60,557 bases of DNA from an uncultured Bacteroidales bacterium (GCA_945829225.1 CALZTY010000011.1:1-60557); one strand, 5' to 3'; shown: positions 34,491-44,697, numbered from the stretch's first letter. Notes: a model not told the origin generated them from the sequence alone. Translations and numbers: made by a program.

Positions 34491-35234
34491 ATGATTTACT
34501 TTATAAGCGATATTCATCTCGGAGCCAAGTATATATTGAATCCTCGACAACATGAGCAACGAGTTGTCGACTTTCTTGATACCATCGCATCAGATGCCAC
34601 AGAATTATATCTGTTAGGTGATATACTTGATTATTGGTTTGAGTATCGCAATGTGGTACCTCGTGGCTATGTTCGCTTCTTCGGTGCCTTGGCGCGTCTT
34701 GCCGACCGCGGCGTCAAGATTGTATGGCTCACGGGCAATCACGACATTTGGCTCTACGACTATTTGCGCGATGAGATTGGTATCGAGGTGGTCGATGCGC
34801 CATACATAGTACGCGAAATAGAGGGCAAGCAATTTATCCTCGCTCATGGAGACCGCATTGTCCGTGGCAAGGCATCATTCCGCTTTATTTGCCGGCTATT
34901 TCGATGCCGTATCTGTTGCAAACTCTATTCGGCAATACATCCACGATGGACTATCCCCTTTGCCCATTGGTGGAGTGGCTCAAGCCGAGGCAGTAATGCC
35001 GCCGACAACACTATGGGCATTGAAAAAAGCGTAGAGAAGATTGCACAAGAGGTTGAGCAACTGCCACTTGACGACATTAAGCCCGACTTTGTCGTGATGG
35101 GTCACTATCATATCGCTGTGGACACCGGTTTGCCACATCACACTGCAAGGCTTGTGATGCTCGGTGATTGGTTTGACCGCATGACATACGCTCGCTTTGA
35201 TGGCAAAGTTTTATCCCTAAAAGAGATTAAGTAA
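34491..35234 (+). CDS. lpxH: UDP-2,3-diacylglucosamine diphosphatase-like phosphoesterase
   Basis: A 247-residue calcineurin-fold enzyme. Metal-binding blocks are ISDIHLGAKY, LLGDILDYWFEYRNV, LTGNHDIWLYDY, LAHGDRI and VMGHYHIAVD. GDILDYWFEY is characteristic of the LpxH group, which cleaves UDP-2,3-diacylglucosamine in lipid A synthesis. A cysteine-rich stretch (FICRLFRCRICCKLY, about 125-139) lies in the insertion lid. The stop overlaps the next ATG by one base (TAATG). The substrate is inferred from family resemblance. Confidence 0.85.
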   Translation: MIYFISDIHLGAKYILNPRQHEQRVVDFLDTIASDATELYLLGDILDYWFEYRNVVPRGYVRFFGALARLADRGVKIVWLTGNHDIWLYDYLRDEIGIEVVDAPYIVREIEGKQFILAHGDRIVRGKASFRFICRLFRCRICCKLYSAIHPRWTIPFAHWWSGSSRGSNAADNTMGIEKSVEKIAQEVEQLPLDDIKPDFVVMGHYHIAVDTGLPHHTARLVMLGDWFDRMTYARFDGKVLSLKEIK

Positions 35235-35794
35235 TGTATATCGCATCGCAAAAACGCAAAGAAAATATAGCCGAGTACCTTATATATATGTGGCAAATTG
35301 AGGATATCATCCGTGCCAACGGTCTTGATATCGAGCGTATAAAGGCATCGGTAATTGAGCGGTTTGGACTCGACGAGGCTCACACTCGCGAAATGACCGA
35401 GTGGTATGAGTCGCTCATCGATATGATGCGTCGCGAGGAGGTGGCGGAGCATGGTCACTTGCAGATTAACCGCAATGTCATTATTATGCTTGAAGACCTT
35501 CATCGTCAGTTGCTTGCCGATGCACGATTCGATGATTATATCAAGGTCTTCTATGCTGCATTACCTTATATTGTTGAGTTGCGAGCCAAGAGCGGTGCGG
35601 AGCCAAAGGGTGAGGTTGAGACCTGCTTCAATGCTTTATATGGAATGTTGATGCTTCGCATCAAGGGACAAACTGTGAGTGATGCTACGGCAGAGGCAAT
35701 CAAGCATATGAGCCGATTTATTGCGATGCTCAGCGATTATTTTATTCGCAACGAGCACGAGGATATATTCAAGGCAAAGGACGAGGCAGAGTAA
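35234..35794 (+). CDS. DUF4924 family helical protein
   Basis: A 186-residue, almost wholly alpha-helical, cytosolic protein recognised as DUF4924: AEYLIYMWQIEDIIRANGLD at the start, MTEWYESLIDMMRREEVAEHGH in the middle and FNALYGMLMLRIKGQ toward the end. The function is unknown. It follows the LpxH-like gene with a one-base overlap, and its end is 3 bp from the end of convergent holB. Confidence 0.8.
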   Translation: MYIASQKRKENIAEYLIYMWQIEDIIRANGLDIERIKASVIERFGLDEAHTREMTEWYESLIDMMRREEVAEHGHLQINRNVIIMLEDLHRQLLADARFDDYIKVFYAALPYIVELRAKSGAEPKGEVETCFNALYGMLMLRIKGQTVSDATAEAIKHMSRFIAMLSDYFIRNEHEDIFKAKDEAE

Positions 35795-35797
35795 GTC

Positions 35798-36916
35798 TCA
35801 CTTACGCAACCACTTAATCATCTTCACCGCCAGATCAAAGGCGATGATGCGAGCATTGCCATTGGCGGCAGTGTCACTGACTGCGCGGTCAAATTCTTGC
35901 ATGATACCCTCGACATTGCGGTCGGTGATGTAAGCCGAGAAGCGCGACGAGAAAGTGGCTTCGTCGGCATCCATAGGAGCCAAAGCGGGCTGTTGCAAGT
36001 TGAGGATGAAATTATTGCGAGTCATGCGTGAGCAGTAGGTGTAGAAGCGCATCTGTCCCTCGCGACCTAACTCTCCGATGTCTTTGCTCCATTTGCGCAA
36101 GTCTTTGACCTTGCGAGTCCATGCCTTGCGCATCAATTCTTTGTATAAATCGAGTAATTTGGCGTTGTCCTCATTGCCCTCAATGGCAGTCATTGCGGCA
36201 TTGACATTTCCGGCAGCGAGAATAGCGACAGACTCAGCGGTCGGTGCGTCTATGCCATTGTTGATGAGTATGCGAGCCACCTCGGCATCACTATATCGGC
36301 GCACGCCCACGCGCTGCACGCGCGAGTAAATAGTAGGGAGAATATCCGAGGGTTTGTTACTTGCCATTATAAATAATGTGTCTGCCGAAGGCTCCTCGAC
36401 CAATTTCAGCAACTTGTTGGCTGCCGAAGCGTGCAGACGCTCGGGAAGCCACATCAACACCACTTTGAAGCGAGATTGACGGGCTGTGAGATTAAGACGG
36501 TCGAGTAGGGCACTTGCCTCCTCAACATATATTTGCGGCTGGGCATTGTCGTTGCCAAGGCATTTGAGCCAATGACTGAAGTCCATAAATGGCTCTTCAT
36601 CGATAAATTCCTTGAACTCGTCAAAGTAGTCGTTGCTCACCGTGGGCTTGCTGTTCTTCTTGACAACCGGGAATGAATAGAATGTGTCGATGTGATTGAA
36701 AGATGCGTGTTGTCGGCAAGCCTCACACACACCACACGAATCCCCATCACGGCGATTGGTGCAATGGATGTATGTAGTCAAGGCTCGCGCCAAAGCATAT
36801 TTGCCACATCCTGCCGGACCCTCAAGCAACAATGCGTGGGGCAGACGATTGTTGTCCACCATATCACGCAAGCGTGCTTTTACATCTTCGTGCCCCGGTA
36901 TGTCGGCAAATCTCAT
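35798..36916 (-). CDS. holB: DNA polymerase III delta' subunit
   Basis: A 372-residue clamp-loader AAA+ protein. Walker A is LLEGPAGCGKYALARAL (about 30-46), a zinc motif is CGVCEACRQH, the sensor region has KVVLMWLPERLHASAANKLLKLVEEP, and the NKPSDILPTIYSRVQRV block matches the SRC/arginine-finger region of delta' (SRV rather than SRC here). It helps to load the sliding clamp during replication. Its start overlaps the end of the ABC ATPase gene by 4 nt. Confidence 0.9.
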   Translation of the reverse strand: MRFADIPGHEDVKARLRDMVDNNRLPHALLLEGPAGCGKYALARALTTYIHCTNRRDGDSCGVCEACRQHASFNHIDTFYSFPVVKKNSKPTVSNDYFDEFKEFIDEEPFMDFSHWLKCLGNDNAQPQIYVEEASALLDRLNLTARQSRFKVVLMWLPERLHASAANKLLKLVEEPSADTLFIMASNKPSDILPTIYSRVQRVGVRRYSDAEVARILINNGIDAPTAESVAILAAGNVNAAMTAIEGNEDNAKLLDLYKELMRKAWTRKVKDLRKWSKDIGELGREGQMRFYTYCSRMTRNNFILNLQQPALAPMDADEATFSSRFSAYITDRNVEGIMQEFDRAVSDTAANGNARIIAFDLAVKMIKWLRK

Positions 36917-37689
36917 CGCAAGGTCGTTCTTTTTTGTGCCACAAAATCCTTAACGCCCTTGAACAAACGTGTAGCGAACACGAAGTCGTTGAGCGCTTGA
37001 TTGTCGGAGGTGTATATTTGTGACATATCACCGACCCACTCACGATATCCCTTGTTGATGAAGATGATATTCTCACCGATGCCTAATACCGAATTCATAT
37101 CATGGGTATTGATGATTGTCGTTATATTGTATTCTTTGGTGATATCGCTGAGCAATTCATCAATGACAATTGATGTCTTGGGGTCGAGGCCCGAGTTGGG
37201 CTCGTCGCAGAACAGATACTTGGGATTAAGGGCAATAGCGCGAGCGATAGCCACACGTTTCTGCATACCGCCTGAGATTTCCGAGGGGAATTTGTTCTCA
37301 GCTCCCTTGAGATTGACACGCTCGAGACAAAACATAGCGCGGTCGCGCATCTCGGCAAATGACTGCTTGGTAAACATCTTCAGCGGGAACATTACGTTGC
37401 CCAACACAGTCTCGGAGTCGAAAAGAGCCGAGCCTTGGAAGAGCATACCTATTTCTTTGCGCAAGTCCTTGATTTGACCTGCATCCATTTTGAGCAAGTC
37501 GCGTCCGTCAAAGAGAATTTCGCCTTCTTCGGGGCGGTTAAGCCCTACCAGCGACTTCATTAACACGGTTTTGCCAGAGCCGCTCTGACCGATAATCAGA
37601 TTGGTCTTGCCGTTGTAAAAAGTGGCATTTATGCCGTGCAAGACGGTGCGGTCGTCAAATGACTTCGTTACGTTCTTTACTTCAATCAT
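36913..37689 (-). CDS. mlaF: MlaF-type ABC transporter ATPase
   Basis: A 258-residue ATPase with Walker A IGQSGSGKTVLMKSLVGL, signature EISGGMQKRVAIARAIA, Walker B YLFCDEPNSGLDP and the switch histidine in TIINTHDMNSV. ISGGMQKR and DEPNSGLDP are typical of the MlaF group, which moves phospholipid between the membranes. Overlaps of 4 nt on both sides place it in an operon with an MlaE permease upstream and holB downstream. The MCE-domain partner (MlaD) is not in this window. Confidence 0.9.
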   Translation of the reverse strand: MIEVKNVTKSFDDRTVLHGINATFYNGKTNLIIGQSGSGKTVLMKSLVGLNRPEEGEILFDGRDLLKMDAGQIKDLRKEIGMLFQGSALFDSETVLGNVMFPLKMFTKQSFAEMRDRAMFCLERVNLKGAENKFPSEISGGMQKRVAIARAIALNPKYLFCDEPNSGLDPKTSIVIDELLSDITKEYNITTIINTHDMNSVLGIGENIIFINKGYREWVGDMSQIYTSDNQALNDFVFATRLFKGVKDFVAQKRTTLR

Positions 37690-38435
37690 TGTAGCATCAA
37701 TTTAGTGAGTAAGACGTCGAAGAAGAGGATAAAGATGGAGCTTGCAACCACACCATTGGTGCTTGCTTTGCCCACATCGAGAGCACCGCCCTTGACGTAA
37801 TAGCCGTAGAAGGAGTTAATCGAAGTGATGATGAAAGCGAACACCAATGATTTGATTAACCCATACCATACGTACCACTCTTGGAATAAGGCTTGCAAGC
37901 CGTAGACGTACTTGGATACGGTGAAAATATCAGTGAATACAGCCACCAAGTAGCCGCCAATCAGCGCAATAACCATAGACAGGATGCCGAGAACCGGCAT
38001 GAAAGCCACGAAGCCTACAATCTTGGGTAATACCAAGTAATTAGCCGAATTGACACCCATAATTTCCAGAGCATCAATTTGCTCGGTGACTCGCATGGTG
38101 CCTATCTCCGATGCTATATTCGAGCCGACCTTTCCGGCAAGAATAAGACAGAGAATAGAGTTGGAGAACTCCAAGAGGACTATCTCGCGAGTGGCAAGAC
38201 CGACCGTATATGCCGGAATGAGCGGCGACATAATATTGAGTTGCATCTGGATGGCACACACAGCACCAATAAACACAGAGATCACAAGTACCAATGGAAT
38301 CGAACCGACTCCTAACTTGTAAATTTCGGCAACAGTGCGACGGAAGAACTCACCCCAGCGGTCGGGTAGTGAGAACACGCGGCGCACGAACATACAATAA
38401 TTGCCAAAGGTGGCTAATGAAGAAGATAAAATCAT
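37686..38435 (-). CDS. mlaE: MlaE-type lipid transport permease
   Basis: A 249-residue inner-membrane protein with five or six membrane segments and the family signature EIGTMRVTEQIDALEIMGVN (about 115-134), plus GLATREIVLLEFSNSI and YYVKGGALDVGKASTNGVV. It forms the permease of an MCE/Mla phospholipid transporter with the ATPase encoded downstream. A TAACTTTG -7 box on the minus strand (38461-38454) lies just upstream of the gene. Confidence 0.9.
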   Translation of the reverse strand: MILSSSLATFGNYCMFVRRVFSLPDRWGEFFRRTVAEIYKLGVGSIPLVLVISVFIGAVCAIQMQLNIMSPLIPAYTVGLATREIVLLEFSNSILCLILAGKVGSNIASEIGTMRVTEQIDALEIMGVNSANYLVLPKIVGFVAFMPVLGILSMVIALIGGYLVAVFTDIFTVSKYVYGLQALFQEWYVWYGLIKSLVFAFIITSINSFYGYYVKGGALDVGKASTNGVVASSIFILFFDVLLTKLMLQ

Positions 38436-38566
38436 AACGCGTTAAAATCTGAGCAAAGTTAAGCAAAAACTTGAAATCTTCGGCAATCTTCGCTTATTTT
38501 TTGGACAAAAAAGCCACCATTGTATACAGTTCAGCCAAAAACGCATTTATTTTTTACAATAATGGA

Positions 38567-38596
38567 TTGAAAATTCAGCGTAAATTCGTAACTTCG
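38567..38596 (+). promoter_or_regulatory. Promoter of udk-lptB
   Basis: TTG at 38567-38569, 19-bp spacing, and TAACTTCG at 38589-38596 (one mismatch to TAnnTTTG), 41 nt before the udk ATG. Confidence 0.5.
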
Positions 38597-38637
38597 CACA
38601 ATCAAATAAACGAACAACCCCAAAACGACACTCTACC

Positions 38638-39261
38638 ATGATAGTAATCGGCATAGCAGGTGGCACAGGCAGCGGTAAGACTACTGTTGTCAATAAAATT
38701 ATCAATAGTTTACCTGCCGGAGAAGTGGCAGTCATCCCCCAAGATTCATATTACAAGGACTCGAGCCATGTGCCGGTCGAGGAACGCTCGAAGATAAACT
38801 TCGATGAGCCGGGAGCAATCGAATGGCCTTTGCTTGTCGATCACCTTCAGCAACTCGCCGAGGGCAAGACGATACAGATGCCCACGTATTCCTATCTCAC
38901 TTGCACACGCCAAGCCGAAACAGTCGAAGTGCATCCCAGCGATGTGGTGATTGTCGAGGGAATACTTGTGCTCACCGACCCGGTGTTGCGTAACATGATG
39001 GATATCAAGGTGTTTGTTGATGCTGATGCCGACGACCGCCTTATCCGAGTGATTGCTCGCGACTGCATCGAGCGCGGACGTACACCACAGATGGTTATTG
39101 ACCGATATCAAGATATCCTCAAGCCCATGCACAGCCAATATATCGAGCCGTGCAAGCGCTTTGCCGACCTCATTGTGCCTCAAGGTGGTAGCAATATCGT
39201 AGCAATTAATCTCCTCACCGATTATATATATAGCCGACTGAATAAGAAAAATAAACTTTGA
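38638..39261 (+). CDS. udk: Uridine kinase
   Basis: A 207-residue pyrimidine salvage kinase. Walker A is [16 protein letters not shown] at the start, followed by [27 protein letters not shown] (nucleoside site), a C-terminal [20 protein letters not shown] lid region and [12 protein letters not shown]. It phosphorylates uridine and cytidine. Its stop overlaps the next ATG by one base (TGATG). Confidence 0.95.
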   Translation: MIVIGIAGGTGSGKTTVVNKIINSLPAGEVAVIPQDSYYKDSSHVPVEERSKINFDEPGAIEWPLLVDHLQQLAEGKTIQMPTYSYLTCTRQAETVEVHPSDVVIVEGILVLTDPVLRNMMDIKVFVDADADDRLIRVIARDCIERGRTPQMVIDRYQDILKPMHSQYIEPCKRFADLIVPQGGSNIVAINLLTDYIYSRLNKKNKL

Positions 39262-40040
39262 TGACAGAGGAGCAAAATACACCGGTTGAGGAGCAACAGC
39301 CCAAGATGGTGCTGCGCACCGACAATTTGGTCAAGAAATATGGTAAGCGCACTGTTGCCAATCATGTGAGTATTGATGTCACTCAGGGCGAAATAGTTGG
39401 CTTGCTGGGTCCAAATGGAGCAGGCAAGACTACAACTTTCTATATGACCACCGGGCTTATTACTGCCAATGAGGGACGTATATTCCTCAATGATATGGAC
39501 ATCACAAATGCACCTGTCTACAAGCGCGCCCGCCTTGGTATCGGCTATTTGGCACAAGATGCATCTGTGTTCCGCAAGATGACAGTTGAGGATAATATCC
39601 GCTCAGTGTTGCAGATGACCTTCAAGGACAAGGAATATCAGCGCGAAAAGTTGGAAAGCCTCATTGAGGAGTTCAGCTTGCAGAAGGTGCGTCGCAACCT
39701 TGGTGACCGCCTATCGGGTGGCGAGCGTCGCCGCACCGAGATAGCCCGTTGTCTGGCAATTGATCCCAAGTTCATTATGCTCGATGAGCCTTTCGCAGGT
39801 GTCGACCCCATCGCAGTTGAGGATATCCAATCGGTGATTTTCAAATTGAAGGAGAAGAATATCGGTATCCTCATCACTGACCACAACGCTCCTCAAGTGT
39901 TGTCAATTACCGACCGAGCATACTTGCTCTTTGAGGGTCGCATCCTATTCCAGGGCACTCCGGAGGAATTGGCATCTAATGAGGTCGTGCGCCAGAAGTA
40001 TCTCGGCTCCAACTTTATTTACACACCACGCAAGGCTTAA
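39261..40040 (+). CDS. lptB: LPS export ABC transporter ATPase
   Basis: A 259-residue ATPase with Walker [20 protein letters not shown], signature [17 protein letters not shown], Walker [16 protein letters not shown] and switch histidine [11 protein letters not shown]. The [12 protein letters not shown] sequence and overall match are typical of LptB, which powers transport of LPS from the inner membrane. The ATG at 39261 shares a base with the udk stop; the TTG at 39258 is an unlikely start. A 20-residue N-terminal extension ([15 protein letters not shown]) precedes the domain. Confidence 0.95.
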   Translation: MTEEQNTPVEEQQPKMVLRTDNLVKKYGKRTVANHVSIDVTQGEIVGLLGPNGAGKTTTFYMTTGLITANEGRIFLNDMDITNAPVYKRARLGIGYLAQDASVFRKMTVEDNIRSVLQMTFKDKEYQREKLESLIEEFSLQKVRRNLGDRLSGGERRRTEIARCLAIDPKFIMLDEPFAGVDPIAVEDIQSVIFKLKEKNIGILITDHNAPQVLSITDRAYLLFEGRILFQGTPEELASNEVVRQKYLGSNFIYTPRKA

Positions 40041-40089
40041 AGCAATAAAAGCCGATTTTTGACGTTTTTATAGCAGTCAATTGATTGCT

Positions 40090-42507
40090 ATGAACATTCG
40101 TATACTCAGCATATTACTTGCAATACTTGCCGGAGTCGGCACGTCAAGGGCAGCATCAGTCAAGATACATGGGCTTGTCACGGACGAGAACAACGAGCCG
40201 ATGGAGTTTGTGTCCGTTCATATTAAGGGCACTGCTATCGGCACCACCACAGGATTGGACGGACAATACACCTTTACTGCACCCCATGCCGATACTATTC
40301 GTGTGGTTTTTTCTTGCATTGGTTATGAAGACTCGATGCGTCGCCTGTTGAATCCTGACAGAGATGTGACTATTAATGTGAAAATGACACCAAAGTCATA
40401 CCAACTGGAGGGTGTAGAAGTCACTGATATACAGCGTCAAACGGGCTCAGTAATGCGCATTGACCCCGGCACCACACGCATTGCACCGGACGCCTCTGGC
40501 AACGGTGTCGAGAGTATCCTCAGCACTATGGCGGGTGTTACCTCGGGCAATGAGATGTCGGCTCAATACAATGTGCGTGGTGGTACATACGACGAGAACT
40601 TGGTATATATCAATGGTATAGAGGTTTATCGACCTCAACTTGTGTCTTCGGGGCAACAAGAAGGCTTAAGTATTATCAATCCCGACCTCGTGGGCGCAGT
40701 AGAGTTCTCGACCGGTGGTTTCCCGGCTTGCTACGGCGACAAGATGTCGAGCGTTCTTGACATTACATACCGCCAGCCAGAGGCATTTGAGGGCGCTGCA
40801 TCGTTATCGTTGATGGGCGGAAGCCTGTCGTTAGGTTCTTCATCTCAGCGTTTTACACAATTACATGGCATACGTTATAAAAGCAATTCTTCGTTGCTTA
40901 GTTCGATGGATGACAAGGGAGAGTATGACCCTCGCTTCTTTGATTATCAGACCAGTATGATATATAAGTTGAGCAATAAGTTCAAAATATCTTTTTTGGG
41001 TAACGTAGCGTTAAACAATTATAAATTTATACCTCATAACCGTACCACCAACTTCGGCACATCGCTCGACGCCAAGCAATTTAAGGTTTATTTTGATGGT
41101 CAAGAAAAGGATAAGTTTGAGACATGGTTTGGCGCTTTGAGTATGACTTATACACCTAATAAGGCAAATGAATTTACTTTCCTGGCATCGGGATTCCTTA
41201 CTAACGAATTAGTGTCATATGATATATCAGGAGAATATTGGCTCGACCAAGCCGGCACCTCGGGTAGTGGCGGCAGTGAAGGCATCGGTGGCGAACTGGG
41301 AGTAGGGCGCTATCACGAACATTCACGCAACCGCCTGAAAGCATCAGTATTGCAGTTTGCCTTGCGTGGTACCAGTGGATTGGCTCATCACAATCTCGAC
41401 TATGGTATCAATGTGAATGCAGAGCGTATTCACGACCGCACCCGCGAATGGGAATTGCGCGACTCTGCCGGCTATTCGCTCCCCTATGACCCTAACGCAT
41501 TGCGTGTTATATATAACCTCGACTCCCGCCAAAATTTCACATCGACACGTATGTCGGCATATGTACAAGATACATATCGCTTGGCGACTTCTGCCGGCTA
41601 CTTAAGTATCAATGGTGGCTTGCGCTTCAGTTATTGGTCGTTTAATAAGGAGTTCTTGGTGAGCCCTCGTGTAAGTGTCGGATTTGTACCTGAGAATGCT
41701 CAGCGTTGGTCATTCCGCTTTGCAACAGGTTTGTACTATCAATCACCTTTCTATAAGGAGTATCGTCGGCAAATTGACGATGGACAAGGGAATACTATAA
41801 TCAGTCTCAACAACGACATTAAATCGCCTCGAAGTCTGCAATTTATTCTTGGCGCCGACTATACCTTCCGCTCATTCAATCGCCCATTCAAATTCACAGC
41901 CGAGGCTTATTATAAGGCAATGTCTGACCTCATTCCTTTTGAGGTGGATAACCTTAAACTTACCTATGCCGGTGAAAACCTCACCAAAGGCTATGCAATG
42001 GGCTTAGACATGAAATTATTCGGGCAATTTGTGCCTGGGAGTGACTCGTGGATTAGTTTTTCACTAATGAAGACCAACGAGAAACTCAATGGCGTCAATG
42101 TGCCACGACCGACCGACCGCCGCTATTCATTAGCGTTGTTCTTCACCGACTATTTCCCGAAGTTCCCGCGTATGAAGTTCAGCCTCAAAGGTTTGTTCAG
42201 CGACGGATTGCCCACGACTGCACCTCGCCAAACTCGCGACCAAGGTTACTTCCGTGCACCGGCATACAAACGTGTGGATATAGGTATCTCATATGGATTG
42301 ATAACCCCGGCTGATGCTGAGCGAAATAAGGGTAGTTTCTTGGGTAATTTCAAGAGCGTGTGGCTCGGTCTCGACTGCTTCAATCTCTTTGACATCTCCA
42401 ATGTCAGCAGTTACTATTGGGTGACTGATGTCAATAACATCCAATATGCTGTGCCCAACTACTTGACTCGCCGACAGATCAATGTGCGTCTTTCTGTGGA
42501 GTTTTAA
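40090..42507 (+). CDS. TonB-dependent receptor
   Basis: An 805-residue outer-membrane receptor. A signal peptide (1-22, GTSRAAS) is followed by a carboxypeptidase-regulatory-like domain (about 25-110, HGLVTDENNEPMEFVSVHIK), a plug with STMAGVTSGNEMSAQYNVRG and VGAVEFSTGGFPACYGDKMS, and a large barrel ending in RRQINVRLSVEF. The ATG at 40090 is preferred over the TTG at 40081. It lies alone after lptB, with no SusD or ligand-specific gene, so the substrate is unknown. Its last 29 bases overlap the end of the convergent flippase gene. Confidence 0.93.
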   Translation: MNIRILSILLAILAGVGTSRAASVKIHGLVTDENNEPMEFVSVHIKGTAIGTTTGLDGQYTFTAPHADTIRVVFSCIGYEDSMRRLLNPDRDVTINVKMTPKSYQLEGVEVTDIQRQTGSVMRIDPGTTRIAPDASGNGVESILSTMAGVTSGNEMSAQYNVRGGTYDENLVYINGIEVYRPQLVSSGQQEGLSIINPDLVGAVEFSTGGFPACYGDKMSSVLDITYRQPEAFEGAASLSLMGGSLSLGSSSQRFTQLHGIRYKSNSSLLSSMDDKGEYDPRFFDYQTSMIYKLSNKFKISFLGNVALNNYKFIPHNRTTNFGTSLDAKQFKVYFDGQEKDKFETWFGALSMTYTPNKANEFTFLASGFLTNELVSYDISGEYWLDQAGTSGSGGSEGIGGELGVGRYHEHSRNRLKASVLQFALRGTSGLAHHNLDYGINVNAERIHDRTREWELRDSAGYSLPYDPNALRVIYNLDSRQNFTSTRMSAYVQDTYRLATSAGYLSINGGLRFSYWSFNKEFLVSPRVSVGFVPENAQRWSFRFATGLYYQSPFYKEYRRQIDDGQGNTIISLNNDIKSPRSLQFILGADYTFRSFNRPFKFTAEAYYKAMSDLIPFEVDNLKLTYAGENLTKGYAMGLDMKLFGQFVPGSDSWISFSLMKTNEKLNGVNVPRPTDRRYSLALFFTDYFPKFPRMKFSLKGLFSDGLPTTAPRQTRDQGYFRAPAYKRVDIGISYGLITPADAERNKGSFLGNFKSVWLGLDCFNLFDISNVSSYYWVTDVNNIQYAVPNYLTRRQINVRLSVEF

Positions 42508-43978
42508 AACGCCCTAAAACGTATCCGAAGACCTCGCGTTGGATAACCGACCCGGTTATATGGCTGATGCCAAAGAATATGGCAGAGCCTACGCCCACCT
42601 CAATTGCAATTATGGCGAAAGGGTTTGCAAATAATCCACCGGTGAGCCGTGCGATTGTAGCAGCAATGCCACCTAACACAAAGTAAGGAATTTTATCTAT
42701 CAAGAAGGCACTGATGCCGCGCTCGGTGGCGCGTGCTGTCATGAATAAAGTAACTATCCATGTGAGCGCCGATGCAGCCAATTGTCCGTAAAGTAATATC
42801 TCCAAGCCCCACACGATGTTGTCTTGACGACTCTCGGCAAGGTATGGTAGCGTGGCTACAAGGGCTATGAGGGCTACAGAGTCACGGAGTACCTCCATCC
42901 ACATGATAATGCGAGCCTTGCCCAACGCAAGCAACACATTATTATAATAACCGATAAAGACAGTAAAGATACCTCGGATGAGTAACAACTGGAACAAAAT
43001 GACCGAGGGATCCCATTTGGTCCCGAACAAGCCATGGAAGATAGGCTGTGCCATTATAATTAATCCGAAGAAAGCCGGGAAAACAATATATGCCGTGAAA
43101 CGATTCATCTTGGCACACATATTTTTGAACCGTTCTCTTTGGTCTTGTACAGCGGATAAAGCCGGGACGAATGACGATGTAAGGACTTGCGACAACGACA
43201 TTATTCCCATTTTGCTCCACTTATCGCTCTGTGTATAGTAGCCCAGCGATGCCATACCCACGCGATTGCCGATAAAGAAGGAATAAATGTTGAGAAACAG
43301 CGTGTTAAGGAAAGAAGTTATCATCATGCGAGAGCCGATATTGAAGTAACTTCGCAGGATTGACATTGAAAATATCGCCGAGGGCATCCATCGCTGAGAC
43401 ACCCATAGAATTGCAGATTTGACGCTATACAATGCGATACTCTGCCAAACAATTGCCCATGCGCCATAGCCTGCATAAGCCATCCATATACCTATAATGC
43501 CACCGACTAACAGACCGACCGTATTGGAAATAGCGACCATGCGTACATTCATCTGCTTCATGAGGCGGTTGACCTGTACGATAGATGAGGCGTTGAGAAT
43601 GAGCGAGAGGAACATCACCCTCGACAGAGGAATTATGCGCTCGTCACCTTGAAAGCACGCGGCTATCAGCGGTGCACTGAAGAACAAAATCAAATATAAG
43701 CCGGCTGATAAGGAAAGATTAAACCACAATACTGTGGAATAATCTTGTTGTGTGGGAGATTTACGTTGAATCAGCGCCGAGGAGAATCCGCTATCGACAA
43801 GCAAGGACGCAAAGGCTTGGAACACCATCACGGCGCCGACCAAGCCAAATTCCTCTTGTGACAATTCACGCGCGAGGATTATGCCCGTGATTGCATACAA
43901 TACCTGTGCCGACACGCGGTCAATAACGTTCCACTTGACAGAGCGGGCAGTCTTGATTTTCAGTGTCGACTCATCCAT
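42479..43978 (-). CDS. Polysaccharide flippase (Wzx/MATE-like)
   Basis: A 499-residue inner-membrane protein with 12-14 hydrophobic helices and the N-terminal block KWNVIDRVSAQVLYAITGII plus LARELSQEEFGLVGAVMVF, typical of WzxC-type lipid-linked polysaccharide exporters. SALIQRKSPTQQDYSTVLWF is the next family motif. It would move an undecaprenyl-linked glycan to the periplasm. No sugar-synthesis genes are adjacent. The 3' end overlaps a convergent TonB receptor gene by 29 bp. Confidence 0.88.
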   Translation of the reverse strand: MDESTLKIKTARSVKWNVIDRVSAQVLYAITGIILARELSQEEFGLVGAVMVFQAFASLLVDSGFSSALIQRKSPTQQDYSTVLWFNLSLSAGLYLILFFSAPLIAACFQGDERIIPLSRVMFLSLILNASSIVQVNRLMKQMNVRMVAISNTVGLLVGGIIGIWMAYAGYGAWAIVWQSIALYSVKSAILWVSQRWMPSAIFSMSILRSYFNIGSRMMITSFLNTLFLNIYSFFIGNRVGMASLGYYTQSDKWSKMGIMSLSQVLTSSFVPALSAVQDQRERFKNMCAKMNRFTAYIVFPAFFGLIIMAQPIFHGLFGTKWDPSVILFQLLLIRGIFTVFIGYYNNVLLALGKARIIMWMEVLRDSVALIALVATLPYLAESRQDNIVWGLEILLYGQLAASALTWIVTLFMTARATERGISAFLIDKIPYFVLGGIAATIARLTGGLFANPFAIIAIEVGVGSAIFFGISHITGSVIQREVFGYVLGRFKTPQKDAH

Positions 43979-43981
43979 AAG

Positions 43982-44683
43982 TTATTGGTCGCTAATTTCG
44001 ACCGCTTTGATACCTAATGAACGGTTGGATACCTTCTCGGGGTGACCTGTATAATACACTGTGCCCGAGCCGGCTCCATATATGCTGATAGACTCTGTTG
44101 CACGGCAATCAATATTGCCGGTTCCTAATTGTACAACCTTGACTGTACGAGCATACAAATTGCCAGCCTCTATTGCACCGGTGCCGACATTCGACAATTT
44201 CAACTTGCTTGTGGTGCCCGATAGGTTGATATGCCCCTTGCCGGTATTAATGCCGGCATCAATCTGTGTGGCTTCGATCTCCTCAACAACAATACCTCCG
44301 TTACCAACAATGCGGATTTTGAGCGGTTGTGTAGTGGCTATTGGCGTGATGGTTATTGTGGAGTCACCGGCATTTTCCACCTTGGTGAGTGCCGGCGAGT
44401 ATACGTGTACTGTAGGAATATCCTTGGCTGATATCTCTGTGAAATCTACCTGAATGTGGAGTTTTGCCTTGTCTTGTGTAAATAAAATATGGCTTGACAC
44501 ATCGGGAATGCATGCAAAATGTGCATAACTGGTGCTATCCTCTGAACTGTGATATACTACATTTACGTTGTCAGTCACATTCAACTCGGTGAAGTTGCTG
44601 AGTTTCAAATTATATTCAGCAATATTCTGTGCCTTTGCGGCAAATATGGAGCAAATAAAAAGGAATACGATAATTTTTCTCAT
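43982..44683 (-). CDS. GIN-domain (DUF2807) periplasmic protein
   Basis: A 233-residue protein with a signal peptide (MRKIIVFLFICSIFAAKAQ) and a C-terminal beta-solenoid-like head GIN domain with repeating G-[ST]-G and GxI motifs (VGNGGIVVEEI, INTGKGHINLSG, VGTGAIEAGNLYA, LGTGNIDCRATESIS, YGAGSGTVYYTG). The family is common in Bacteroidota, with no agreed function; it may be an adhesin- or auto-transporter-like envelope protein. An ATG at 44692 is an alternative start. It lies between dus and the flippase on the same strand. Confidence 0.8.
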   Translation of the reverse strand: MRKIIVFLFICSIFAAKAQNIAEYNLKLSNFTELNVTDNVNVVYHSSEDSTSYAHFACIPDVSSHILFTQDKAKLHIQVDFTEISAKDIPTVHVYSPALTKVENAGDSTITITPIATTQPLKIRIVGNGGIVVEEIEATQIDAGINTGKGHINLSGTTSKLKLSNVGTGAIEAGNLYARTVKVVQLGTGNIDCRATESISIYGAGSGTVYYTGHPEKVSNRSLGIKAVEISDQ

Positions 44684-44697
44684 GATGTGCATTTTTG

